Part shown: positions 29,458 to 37,925 of the stretch, in pieces
Numbering within the stretch: position 1 is the stretch's first letter
Layout of the letters: each line of letters opens with the position of its first letter
NCBI RefSeq assembly: GCF_007109405.1
Contig: NZ_VJOY01000018.1
Span: forward strand, 1 to 64,000
Reading direction: 5' to 3'
Origin: Pseudomonas mangiferae
Lineage (GTDB): Bacteria > Pseudomonadota > Gammaproteobacteria > Pseudomonadales > Pseudomonadaceae
DNA length: 64,000 bases
Program-made: the position numbers and the translations under genes
Notes under the pieces: model-generated
Told to the model about the DNA's origin: nothing
The model's input: the letters and a program-made list of their open reading frames with translations, nothing else
Databases searched by the model: none

Positions 29458-31625
29458 GGGCGCCCGCCCGCGTCGACGAACCGGTCACCCTGGCCAACTG
29501 CGAAGACGAGCCGATCCACCTGCCCGGTGCGATCCAGCCCCACGGGGCGCTGATCGCCCTGGACGTGGACCGGCGCGTCGTCAGCTTCAGCGAGAACCTG
29601 CCGCTGCTGCTGGGCTTCACCCCGTTGCTCAACGAACCCCTGGACGTCGAGCGCGTCGGCGTCGAGGTGGTCAGCCTGCTGGACGAGCGCGACGTGGGCG
29701 CGATGCGCTGGAGCAACGCGGTGGAAGCCGTGATCGGCGACTCCCTGTTCGACGTGGTGGGGCACTTCTTTTCCGACGTGCTGTACCTGGAGTTCGAACC
29801 GCGCCCGGCCGCCACGGCGGCGTTCACCGCGTTCGCCCTCAACGCCCAGCGGATCATCGGCCAAGTCCAGCAGCGCCACGAGCTGCAGGACCTGCTGGTC
29901 AGCGTAACCGAGGAAATCCGCCGCATGACCGGCTACGACCGGGTCATGGCCTACCGCTTCAAGCCGGACCTGTCCGGCGAAGTGGTGGCCGAGGCGCGGC
30001 GCGAGGACCTGGAGAGCTACCTGGGCCAGCGCTACCCGGCTTCGGATATCCCCGCCCAGGCGCGTCGCCTGTACATCGAGAACCCGATCCGCCTAATCGC
30101 CGACGTCAGCTACCGCCCCGCGCGCCTGGTGCCGGACCGTCACCCGCGCAGCGGCAAGCCGTTCGACCTGAGCTTCAGCACCCTGCGCAGCGTCTCGCCG
30201 ATCCATTGCGAGTACCTGACCAACATGGGGGTCGCCGCCTCCATGAGCATTTCCATCGTGGTGGGTGGCGAGCTGTGGGGGCTGTTCTCCTGCCACCACA
30301 TGACCCCCAAGCAGGTGCCGTACCCGGTGCGCATGGCGTTCCAGGTGTTCTCCCAGGTGTGCAGCGCGGTGATCGAGCGCCTGGAAGCCAGCAAGGCGGC
30401 GGAGGCCCAGCGCCAGGCCGCCGAACTGCAGCTCAGCCTGGTGCGCCACGCCCGCGACGCCGACGACATGCTCGGCTCCCTGTCCCAGCAACTGGCGGAT
30501 GTCGCCCAGTTGCTGCCCTGCCACGCGGCGGCGGTGACCTTCGGCGGCCGCCTGAGCTGCCGTGGCGACAACCTGCTGGACGACTTCGTGCGACGCGTGG
30601 TTCAGCAACTGGAGCTGGACGACGGCCTGGAGAATTTCTACACGGACAAGTGGCCGCACCTGCACCCGCAACTGCCGGAAGCGCGCTTCTGCGGGGTGCT
30701 GGCGATCCGTTTCCACCGCCAGGCTTCGGGCTGGATCCTCTGGTTCCGTCTGGAGGAAGTGCAGACCATCAACTGGGGCGGCAAGCCCGAGAAGATCGTC
30801 ACCGTCGGCCCTTCCGGTTCGCGCCTGACCCCGCGGGGCTCGTTCGAGGCCTGGGAAGAGGTGGTGAGCGGCAGCTCGGCGCCCTGGACCGCCGGTGACC
30901 TGAGCATCGCCGAGAAGCTGCGGGTGGAGCTGATGGAGCTGTGCCTGAACCGGGCCAGCGAGATCGACCGCATGCGCCAGCGGCTGATCGCCGTGCTCGG
31001 CCACGACCTGCGCAACCCGCTGCAGTCCATCTCCATGGCGGCGGCGATGCTCTCGTCCAACGACTCGCGCACCGCCGAGCTGCGCCAGCACATCACCAAC
31101 TCCAGCGGCCGCATGGAGCGGCTGATCAGCCAGATCCTGGAGATGAGCCGCCTGCAGGCCGGCGCCGGCATCACCGTGCAGTGCGTGCCCACTGACTTCA
31201 GCCGGCTGGTGGCGGACATCGTCAACGAGACCTGCCTGGCCTACCCGGGCCTGGCCATCGAGACGGCCATCGCCCCCGAGATCATGGCCCACATCGACCC
31301 CGACCGCATGGCCCAGGTGGTCGCCAACCTGCTGAGCAACGCCCGCCACCACGGCGCCCAGGGTCGGCCGGTGCAGGTGCGCCTGAGCCAGGACGAGACG
31401 GTCATCACCCTGGCGGTGATCAACGAGGCGGACTTCCTCTCCGAGGAGCGCCTGGGCACGCTGTTCACCCCGTTCAAGCAGCCGCCGCCCGAGCACGGCC
31501 GCAACAAGAGCGGCCTGGGCATCGGCCTGTACATCTCCCAGGCCATCGTGCTGGCCCACGGCGGCACCATCGACGTGAGCCAGGCGGGAGGCCGCGTGAC
31601 CTTCCGCGTGTGCATCACCCGCTGA
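29445..31625 (+). CDS. bphP: Bacteriophytochrome histidine kinase
   Basis: The 726-residue photoreceptor has an N-terminal Cys19 (LANCEDEPIHLPG) that should bind biliverdin. PAS, GAF (with RYPASDIPAQARRLY and SPIHCEYLTNMGV) and PHY domains follow. The C-terminus has a HisKA domain (VLGHDLRNPLQSIS) and an ATPase domain with NLLSNARHHG and SGLGIGLYISQA. It switches between red- and far-red-absorbing states and autophosphorylates. The first of two close ATGs is chosen, just after GAGG. No response regulator gene follows directly, although a hybrid kinase does. Confidence 0.95.
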   Translation: MSDMRAPARVDEPVTLANCEDEPIHLPGAIQPHGALIALDVDRRVVSFSENLPLLLGFTPLLNEPLDVERVGVEVVSLLDERDVGAMRWSNAVEAVIGDSLFDVVGHFFSDVLYLEFEPRPAATAAFTAFALNAQRIIGQVQQRHELQDLLVSVTEEIRRMTGYDRVMAYRFKPDLSGEVVAEARREDLESYLGQRYPASDIPAQARRLYIENPIRLIADVSYRPARLVPDRHPRSGKPFDLSFSTLRSVSPIHCEYLTNMGVAASMSISIVVGGELWGLFSCHHMTPKQVPYPVRMAFQVFSQVCSAVIERLEASKAAEAQRQAAELQLSLVRHARDADDMLGSLSQQLADVAQLLPCHAAAVTFGGRLSCRGDNLLDDFVRRVVQQLELDDGLENFYTDKWPHLHPQLPEARFCGVLAIRFHRQASGWILWFRLEEVQTINWGGKPEKIVTVGPSGSRLTPRGSFEAWEEVVSGSSAPWTAGDLSIAEKLRVELMELCLNRASEIDRMRQRLIAVLGHDLRNPLQSISMAAAMLSSNDSRTAELRQHITNSSGRMERLISQILEMSRLQAGAGITVQCVPTDFSRLVADIVNETCLAYPGLAIETAIAPEIMAHIDPDRMAQVVANLLSNARHHGAQGRPVQVRLSQDETVITLAVINEADFLSEERLGTLFTPFKQPPPEHGRNKSGLGIGLYISQAIVLAHGGTIDVSQAGGRVTFRVCITR

Positions 31626-31723
31626 GCCCGAACAAACACGCGTCGGCCGGGGCGGGCAGGGCTTGCCCCGGCTCGACGGCCGCGCGACGATGCCGCGCCC
31701 GACCTTGCCCTTCCGTGTAACCC

Positions 31724-33853
31724 ATGACGTCCGAGTCCCCCCTGCTCCCCGCGTTTCCCGCGTTTCCCGGCGAGATGGCCACGCTGATCCGTCGCTTCGA
31801 CTGGAGCACCACCGGCCTCGGGCCCCTGGCGGAATGGCCGGGCTACCTGCGGACCAGCGTCGACCTGATTCTCGCCGTGTCCACGCCCATCGTGCTGATG
31901 GTGGGCCGGCCCGGGGTACTGATCTACAACGACGCCTACGCCGCCACCGTGGCCGGCGACCGCCACCCCGGGACCTTCGGCGTGCCGGTGGAGGACGCCT
32001 GGCCGGAGATCGCCGGCTGGAACCGCCACGTGCTGGACCTGGGCCTGCGGGGCGAGTCGCTGTCCTACGAGGACCTGCACTTCGTCCTGCCGCGCCGCGG
32101 CCGCCCGGACGACTCGTGGATGAACGTCTACTACAGCCCGGTGTACGACGAGATCGGCACGCCCGCCGGGGTGATGTGCATCATCGTCGAGAACACCGAC
32201 AAGATCATGGCCGAGCGTGGCCGCGCCGAAGCCGAGACGGAGCTGCGCCTGGCCAACGAGCGGGTCAGCCTGGCGCTGAACGCCGGCGCGGTGATCGGCA
32301 CCTGGGTGTGGGACATCCCCACCAATCATTTCGTGGCCGACGAGCGCTTCGCCCGAGCCTTCTCCCTCGACCCGGCCCAGGCCGCCCAGGGCCTCACCCT
32401 GGAGCAGGTGGTGGAGTCGATCCACCCCGAGGACCGCCCGGCCATCGAGGCGCTGATCGCCCATACCCTGCGGGTGGGCGGGCCGTACCGGGCCGAGTAC
32501 CGGGTACGCCAGCTGGACGGCACCTACCGCTGGATCGAGGCCAACGGCGAGTGCCAGCTGGATGCCTACGGGCTGGCCCTGCGCTTTCCCGGGGTGCTCA
32601 TCGACATCCACGAGCGCAAGCAGACCGAAACCACCCTGCGCGACCTCACCGCGACCTTGGAGCAGCGGGTCGCCGAGGCGGTGGCCGAGCGCACCCTGGC
32701 CGAGGAACGGCTGCGCCAGGCGCAGAAGATGGAAGCCATCGGCCAGCTCACCGGCGGCATCGCCCATGACTTCAACAACCTGCTGGCCGGGGTGATCGGC
32801 AGCCTGACCATCGTCCAGCGCCGGCTACACCCCGATACCAAGGCCGAGGTGCAGCGCTTCCTCGAGGCGGCCAACCACGCCGCCCAGCGCGGCGCCTCCC
32901 TGGTGCAGCGCATGCTGGCCTTCGCCCGCCGGCAGTCCCTGGACAACCGGCCCACCGACATCAACGCCCTGGTGCACTCCCTGGAGGAAATGCTGCGGCG
33001 CACCCTGGGCGAGCGGGTGATCCTGGAGACCCGCCTGCAACCCGGCCTGTGGTCGGTGCTCACCGACATGCCGCAGCTGGAGAGCGCGTTGCTCAACCTG
33101 GCGATCAACGCCCGGGACGCCATGCCCCACGGCGGGCGCCTGAGCATCGTCACCGGCAACCTGAGCCTGGGCGCCGACCACGGCGAAGACCACGACCTGG
33201 ACCCCGGCGACTACGTGCGGGTGGAAGTGAGCGACACCGGCACGGGGATGGACGCGGAAGTGCTCAGCCACGTGTTCGAGCCCTTCTTCACCACCAAACC
33301 CATCGGCCAGGGCACCGGCCTCGGCCTGTCCATGGTCTACGGCTTCGTCAAGCAGACCGGCGGCCACATCCGCCTGAGCAGCACGCCGGGGCGGGGCACC
33401 CGCTTCCGCCTGTACTTCCCGCGCCACGCCGATGCCGCCGCAGCCGAAGCGGAAGCCGCGGCGCTGCCCCACACCCCCAGTGGCGGCGGCGAACGCATCC
33501 TGGTGGTGGAGGACGACCCGGTGGTGCGCATGCTCACCGTGGAGGTGCTGGAAGACCTGGGCTACCAGGTGCTGCAGGCCAGCGACGGCCTGGAAGCCCT
33601 GGAGACCTTGCGCCGGGAACCCTTCGACCTGCTGCTCACCGACGTCGGCCTGCCCGGCATGAACGGCCGGCAACTGGCGGAAAGCGTGCGCCAGGTGCTG
33701 CCCGAGGTGCCGGTGCTGTTCGCTACCGGCTACGCCGAAGGGGCGGAGACCCGCGCCGGGTTCCTCGACGAGGGCATGGAGATGATCGCCAAGCCGTACA
33801 CCATCGACGTGCTGGCGGCGACCCTGCGGGCGATGCTGGAGCGCCGCGCCTGA
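31724..33853 (+). CDS. PAS-containing hybrid histidine kinase with C-terminal receiver
   Basis: The 709-residue protein has no membrane helix. A divergent PAS-like sensor (about 20-160) is followed by a PAS domain (about 185-300, ending DIHERKQTE) and a short coiled coil. The HisKA domain has His348 (GGIAHDFNNLLAG), then an ATPase domain (NLAINARDAMPHGG, FTTKPIGQGTGLGLSM) and a receiver with Asp640 (LLTDVGLPGMNG). It lies about 100 bases after bphP in the same direction, so it may belong to the light-signalling pathway; that is inference from position. It has no DNA-binding output, so a phosphotransfer partner elsewhere is expected. Confidence 0.9.
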   Translation: MTSESPLLPAFPAFPGEMATLIRRFDWSTTGLGPLAEWPGYLRTSVDLILAVSTPIVLMVGRPGVLIYNDAYAATVAGDRHPGTFGVPVEDAWPEIAGWNRHVLDLGLRGESLSYEDLHFVLPRRGRPDDSWMNVYYSPVYDEIGTPAGVMCIIVENTDKIMAERGRAEAETELRLANERVSLALNAGAVIGTWVWDIPTNHFVADERFARAFSLDPAQAAQGLTLEQVVESIHPEDRPAIEALIAHTLRVGGPYRAEYRVRQLDGTYRWIEANGECQLDAYGLALRFPGVLIDIHERKQTETTLRDLTATLEQRVAEAVAERTLAEERLRQAQKMEAIGQLTGGIAHDFNNLLAGVIGSLTIVQRRLHPDTKAEVQRFLEAANHAAQRGASLVQRMLAFARRQSLDNRPTDINALVHSLEEMLRRTLGERVILETRLQPGLWSVLTDMPQLESALLNLAINARDAMPHGGRLSIVTGNLSLGADHGEDHDLDPGDYVRVEVSDTGTGMDAEVLSHVFEPFFTTKPIGQGTGLGLSMVYGFVKQTGGHIRLSSTPGRGTRFRLYFPRHADAAAAEAEAAALPHTPSGGGERILVVEDDPVVRMLTVEVLEDLGYQVLQASDGLEALETLRREPFDLLLTDVGLPGMNGRQLAESVRQVLPEVPVLFATGYAEGAETRAGFLDEGMEMIAKPYTIDVLAATLRAMLERRA

Positions 33854-33863
33854 GGCGGGCGCC

Positions 33864-34583
33864 TCAGAAGCGTTCCTGCTCCCCCAGGTAGCGCCACTGG
33901 CCGGGTTGCAGGCCCGCTAGGGCGACCCGGCCAATGCGCAGGCGGCGCACCGCCCGTACCGTCAGCCCGGCCTGCTCGCAGAGGGTGCGTACCTGCCCCG
34001 GCTCCGGGGTCTTCAGGGCGAAGCGCAGGCGCTGTTCGCTCAGCCAGCTCACCTTGAACGGTGGCAGCGGCCGCCCGCGATAGCGCAGGCCCGGGTGGAA
34101 AGCCGCCAGGGCGTCCCGCGGCGGGGTGCCGTCCAGGTCGACGGTGAATTCGTGTTCCAGGCGCGTGGCGTCCTCCGTCAGGCGGCGCTTCACGCCCCAG
34201 GCCTGGCTGAACACCACCAGGCCGCTGGCCTCGGTTTCCAGGGACGCCAGCAGGTCCAGGCGGGCGCGATGGCGCGGCAGCGGGCGGATGCCGGAACGGT
34301 CCTCGGGGGCGTGCTGCGCATCGGCCAGCAGGGTCTGCAGGTCTGCCCGCTCCAGAGCCACCCCGGCGGGCTTGTACAGCAGCAGGGTGACCGGTGGCTG
34401 CGGCGTGGCGCTGGCGCCGGGCAGCAGCTCGACGCGCTGCTCGGGCTCGACCTTGTACTGCGGCGTGTCCACCACCTCGCCGTCGACGCTGACCCAGCCG
34501 CCCTCGATGTACAGCTCCGCCTCGCGGCGCGAGCAAGGCAGCAGCTCGGCGAGGCGTTTGGACAGGCGCACGGGTTCGGTCAT
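33864..34583 (-). CDS. S4-domain RNA pseudouridine synthase homologue with Glu at the catalytic Asp position
   Basis: The 239-residue protein has an N-terminal S4 RNA-binding domain (VRLSKRLAELLPCSRREAELYI) followed by an RsuA/RluF-like domain with LLLYKPAGVALE. The family's catalytic motif is RLDxx(S/T)xGL; here the corresponding stretch is SLETEASGLVVF, placing Glu116 where Asp is essential. It may be inactive as a synthase while still binding rRNA. It is convergent with the hybrid kinase, only ten bases away, and no terminator separates them. Confidence 0.8.
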   Translation of the reverse strand: MTEPVRLSKRLAELLPCSRREAELYIEGGWVSVDGEVVDTPQYKVEPEQRVELLPGASATPQPPVTLLLYKPAGVALERADLQTLLADAQHAPEDRSGIRPLPRHRARLDLLASLETEASGLVVFSQAWGVKRRLTEDATRLEHEFTVDLDGTPPRDALAAFHPGLRYRGRPLPPFKVSWLSEQRLRFALKTPEPGQVRTLCEQAGLTVRAVRRLRIGRVALAGLQPGQWRYLGEQERF

Positions 34584-34639
34584 GACGGCTCACCACGAAA
34601 AAGGGCGGCCAGTGTAGCGCCGCGGCGGCGCTACTCCCA

Positions 34640-35356
34640 TCAGAACAGCGGGTGGGACGCCTTGAGCACCAGGTAGCCGTCGCAGTAGGTGTTGATGCCG
34701 GAGTAGGCGGTGCAGGCGCCGCCACGCAGGCTGGAGTCGCTGTAGGACAGGTTGAGGTCGATGCCCTGCCAGGGCCGGGTGAGGTTCAGCGACCAGTCGT
34801 TGAACACCCTTACGGCACCGTCGGCGTAGCTCACCGGCGTGTCCAGGGAATGGTTGGCGTACTTCAGGCCGATGTCGAAGCCCAGCAGGGCACGGGTGCC
34901 GAAGTCCGCATAGAGGGTGCCGTTCAGCCGCCCCGGCTCGTCCGACAGGGCTGCGCCGAGGCGGCTGTCGTACAGGCTCAGGCCGGCATAGGCCTGGTGG
35001 CGATCGAAGGCGGGCGCCTGGGGCCGGGCGAAGCGGATCAGCCCCAGTTCGTAGCCTAGGGTGTCGTCGAAGGCGTGCTTGAAGCCGGTGTAGGAATCGA
35101 TTTCCAGGCGCTTGGGATCGAACACATCCATGTTCGGCGACCACTGGCCGACGTACCAGCCATCCGCGTGAGTCAGGTCGAAGCCGCCATGGAACGAGCC
35201 GGCGGAATTGGTCTGCACCAGGCCCTGGGCCATGCTGCGGGTCGGGGTGGTGGCGAGCTTCAGCTCGAAGTCACCCAGGTCGCGCTGCATCACCTGGGCC
35301 AGGGCCGCGCTGCTCAGGAGCAGGCCCAGGCCGATCAATAACGGCAACTTGTACAT
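34640..35356 (-). CDS. TorF-family putative outer-membrane porin
   Basis: This 238-residue protein has a signal peptide (MYKLPLLIGLGLLLSSAALA) and alternating aromatic and polar beta-strands. The pattern and length fit the Gcw_chp/TorF family, with GFDLTHADGWYVGQWSPNM, a mid GYELGLIRFARP and a C-terminal GYLVLKASHPLF strand ending in Phe. Two cysteines (GGACTAYSGINTYC) near the end may form a disulfide. The transported solute is unknown. It is monocistronic. Confidence 0.8.
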   Translation of the reverse strand: MYKLPLLIGLGLLLSSAALAQVMQRDLGDFELKLATTPTRSMAQGLVQTNSAGSFHGGFDLTHADGWYVGQWSPNMDVFDPKRLEIDSYTGFKHAFDDTLGYELGLIRFARPQAPAFDRHQAYAGLSLYDSRLGAALSDEPGRLNGTLYADFGTRALLGFDIGLKYANHSLDTPVSYADGAVRVFNDWSLNLTRPWQGIDLNLSYSDSSLRGGACTAYSGINTYCDGYLVLKASHPLF

Positions 35357-35728
35357 CGGTGCACTCCTAACGGGCGATCAGGCCACCGCGGACGGCCTGG
35401 GAGCGGATCGGAGTGGCGCGCGCCCGCTTGGAAACGCAGCCCTGAACACGGCTGGCGGGCCCGGCGGCCCGTCTGCACCGGGCAGCCGCGGCCGTCCCGG
35501 CCCACCGGTCGACCGCCGCAGGATACCGGCTGAGGCCCGGGCCACGGCACCGCTCGTCGATCCGTGGGTGAAAAAGACCCGAGGCTGATGGCGCGGTGAT
35601 CGCGCTGCGCTGGCCCGCTGCTGGCCCTCTCGGGCACCGCGCCCGATGACGGGCGGATCGTCTGGACGGCAGCGGCGGGGCGAGTCGGCTAGAATGCCGG
35701 CCTTTTCCCTTTTCGAGTCCTTCCCTCC
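35357..35728. other. Divergent intergenic region; likely -10 element for the CvfB-like gene
   Basis: About 370 bases between the porin gene and the CvfB-like gene. TAGAAT at 35690-35695 lies 33 bases before the CvfB-like start and is a good -10, though no -35 matches well. Nothing else was recognised. Confidence 0.45.
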
Positions 35729-36571
35729 ATGGCGCTGATCGGTCGTTTCAATTCGCTGCAGGTGGTCAAGCAGACCGACTTCGGGCTCTACCTGGATGGC
35801 GACGCGGAGGGCGAGATCCTGCTGCCCAACCGCTACGTACCCCAGGCGCCGGTCCCGGAAATCGGCGACTGGCTGAACGTCTTCGTCTACCTGGACAGCG
35901 ACGACCGTCCCATCGCCACGACCGAGACGCCCAAGGCCAGGGTCGGGGAGTTCGCCAGCCTCAAGGTGGTGGATATCAACCGCGTCGGCCTGTTCCTCGA
36001 CTGGGGCCTGCCCAAGGACCTGCTGCTGCCCCATTCCGAGGAAAAGCGCCCGCTGCAGGTGGGCGACTACTGCGTGGTGTACCTGTACCTGGACCCACGC
36101 ACCCGGCGCATCACCGCCACCGCCCGGCTGGACCGCTACCTGGACAACCAGCCGGCCCGCTACCGGGTCGGGCAGGCGGTGCAGGTGCTGGTGGCGGAGC
36201 CTACCGACCTGGGCTTCAAGGCGATCATCGAGGACCGCCACTGGGGCCTGATCCACAAGAACGAGGTGTTCAAGTTCCTCCGCAGCGGCCTGCGGGAAAC
36301 CGCCTACATCAAGGCCCTGCGCCCGGACGGCAAGATCAGCCTGAGCCTGCAGCCGGTGGGCGAGCAGGCCGGCGAGGCCCTCGGCCAGCGCATCCTCGAC
36401 GAGCTGGAGCGCAACGGCGGGCGCCTGGACCTCAGCGACCGCAGCCCGGCCGAGCGCATCGGCGCCCTGTTCGGGGTCAGCAAGGGCACCTTCAAGAAGG
36501 CCATCGGCGGGCTCTACAAGCAGGGGCTGATCGTCATCCACGACGACCACATCACCCGCGTCCGCCCCTGA
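35729..36571 (+). CDS. CvfB/YitL-like S1 RNA-binding protein
   Basis: The 280-residue protein has tandem S1-like domains (MALIGRFNSLQVVKQTDFGLYL, GEFASLKVVDINRVGLFLDW and LGFKAIIEDRHWGLIHKNE). A C-terminal winged helix follows (PAERIGALFGVSKGTFKKAIGGLYKQG). This order matches CvfB, which in Staphylococcus affects virulence gene expression by binding RNA. In Pseudomonas its role is unknown. It is monocistronic and cytoplasmic. Confidence 0.88.
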   Translation: MALIGRFNSLQVVKQTDFGLYLDGDAEGEILLPNRYVPQAPVPEIGDWLNVFVYLDSDDRPIATTETPKARVGEFASLKVVDINRVGLFLDWGLPKDLLLPHSEEKRPLQVGDYCVVYLYLDPRTRRITATARLDRYLDNQPARYRVGQAVQVLVAEPTDLGFKAIIEDRHWGLIHKNEVFKFLRSGLRETAYIKALRPDGKISLSLQPVGEQAGEALGQRILDELERNGGRLDLSDRSPAERIGALFGVSKGTFKKAIGGLYKQGLIVIHDDHITRVRP

Positions 36572-36664
36572 AGCCGGCGCCGTCACGGCGTGAGGCCACG
36601 CCGGGCGGCCCCCCTATACTCTGTGTCCCACCTTCTCGTCGTCCCGTGGGCCGCCGGAGACCCG

Positions 36665-37435
36665 ATGTCCTGCCGATCCCTCGCTGTGCTGTGGTTGTCC
36701 GTGCTGCTCTGCGCCCCGGTGGCGTGGGCCGACCCCATCCGGCTGTGCTACGAGGACCGCGACTCCTACCCCTGGAGCATGGCCGACGGCAGCGGTCTCG
36801 ATCAGCTGTTGATGGCGCAACTGGCCGAGGCCCTGCCGGTGGCCTTCAGCTACGTGGCGCTGCCCTGGCGGCGCTGCCTGGACGGGGTCGACCGCGGCCT
36901 GTACGACGGCGCGCTGGCCGCCAGCGCCAACCCCGAGCGCTTGGCCCAGGCGGTCTTCCCCCAGGACAAGGGCCTGCTGGACCGGGACAAGCGCCTGCAC
37001 ACCGCCACCTATGCCCTCTACCGGCGCGTGGGCGACGGGCCGCAGTGGGACGGCGAGCGCTTCACCGACCTGCGTGGTCGGATCGGCTCCCTCAGCGGGT
37101 TCTCCATCGTCGACTTTCTCCGCGAGCACGGCGCCGAGGTGGACGAGACCAGCCGGGACCCGCTGTCCCTGCTGATGATGGTCAAGAGCCGGCGCATCGA
37201 GGCGGCGGCCCTGCAGGTGTCCCGGGCGGATTTCCTCCTGGCCGGCCACCCCGACCTGGCCATGGCCCTGGAAAAGGCCACGACGCCGCTGCAGGTGAAG
37301 GACTACTACCTGATCTTTTCCCGGGCGTTCACCCGCGCCGAGCCCGAGCGGGTGCGGGAGATCTGGGCGATGATCCCGACGCTGCGGGAAGCCCCGGCCT
37401 ACAAGGCGCGTTTCAAGCGGCTGGTGCTCGATTGA
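36665..37435 (+). CDS. Periplasmic solute-binding protein (SBP_bac_3-like)
   Basis: The 256-residue protein has a signal peptide (MSCRSLAVLWLSVLLCAPVAWA) and an amino-acid-binding-type fold: IRLCYEDRDSYPWSM, then YVALPWRRCLDGVDRGLYDGAL and a late VKDYYLIFSRAF. No permease or ATPase gene is nearby, so it may be an orphan binding protein or sensor accessory. Ligand unknown. A single cysteine pair is possible between residues in LCYEDR and RRCLDG. Confidence 0.8.
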   Translation: MSCRSLAVLWLSVLLCAPVAWADPIRLCYEDRDSYPWSMADGSGLDQLLMAQLAEALPVAFSYVALPWRRCLDGVDRGLYDGALAASANPERLAQAVFPQDKGLLDRDKRLHTATYALYRRVGDGPQWDGERFTDLRGRIGSLSGFSIVDFLREHGAEVDETSRDPLSLLMMVKSRRIEAAALQVSRADFLLAGHPDLAMALEKATTPLQVKDYYLIFSRAFTRAEPERVREIWAMIPTLREAPAYKARFKRLVLD

Positions 37436-37549
37436 AATCGTGCGAAATGCACGGTAACAAGCGAAGCGGGGCGCGTTTTGCATGCGCGGCATTTCCCTCG
37501 GGCGGTGCCAAACCCTTGATCTGCCTGGGCGTCAGCGAATGGGTGGATG

Positions 37550-37565
37550 TGGCATGGGCCGTGCA
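37550..37565 (+). promoter_or_regulatory. Candidate sigma-54 promoter
   Basis: TGGCATGGGCCGTGCA matches the -24/-12 consensus TGGCACG-N4-TTGCA at 10 of 12 fixed positions, with the essential GG and GC exactly ten bases apart. It lies about 40 bases before the ATG at 37607. If real, expression needs RpoN and an enhancer-binding protein. No activator site was identified. Confidence 0.5.
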
Positions 37566-37606
37566 AGCGTCCAGGCGTCATCCCATCGCCCCGCAGGAGC
37601 GCGTCC

Positions 37607-37885
37607 ATGAGCCTCGATCTCGCCAAGCTGTCCCAGGCCTTTCCCGGCTATACCTTTTCCACCCGCGCCTGCCCTGATGGCAGTTTCCTGCTGGGGCTGG
37701 AGAAGGACGGCCGTACCGTGCGCCGGGTGATCCCGTCCCTGACCGTCCCGGTGCACCTGGAATGGGCCCTGAGTGCCCTGCGTCGCGACCTGAACGGGGT
37801 GGCCGTCGAAGGGCCGACCCTGGAAGCTCTGGAGTGGTCGAGCCAGGCCCACCCGGTCCTGCAGGCCGCCGCCAGCGCCGCCTGA
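37607..37885 (+). CDS. Small conserved protein, possibly DUF3509-like
   Basis: This 92-residue protein starts MSLDLAKLSQAFPGYTFS after GCAGGAG. The pattern is PDGSFLLGLEKDGRTVRRVIP, then a helix with ALSALRRDL. It shares the layout of the protein at 20181: a PDG turn, a strand pair, then a helix ending in L(R)RDL. No signal peptide or helix long enough to span a membrane. Function unknown. A candidate sigma-54 promoter precedes it and a GC-rich hairpin follows it. Confidence 0.6.
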   Translation: MSLDLAKLSQAFPGYTFSTRACPDGSFLLGLEKDGRTVRRVIPSLTVPVHLEWALSALRRDLNGVAVEGPTLEALEWSSQAHPVLQAAASAA

Positions 37886-37896
37886 GGTCCGAGACA

Positions 37897-37917
37897 GGCG
37901 CCGTCCCGGACGGCGCC
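37897..37917. terminator. GC-rich hairpin between convergent genes
   Basis: A nine-base perfect stem GGCGCCGTC/GACGGCGCC with a CCG loop and no T-tract; possibly a weak or factor-assisted terminator for both neighbours. Confidence 0.35.
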
Positions 37918-37925
37918 CGCCGGCG

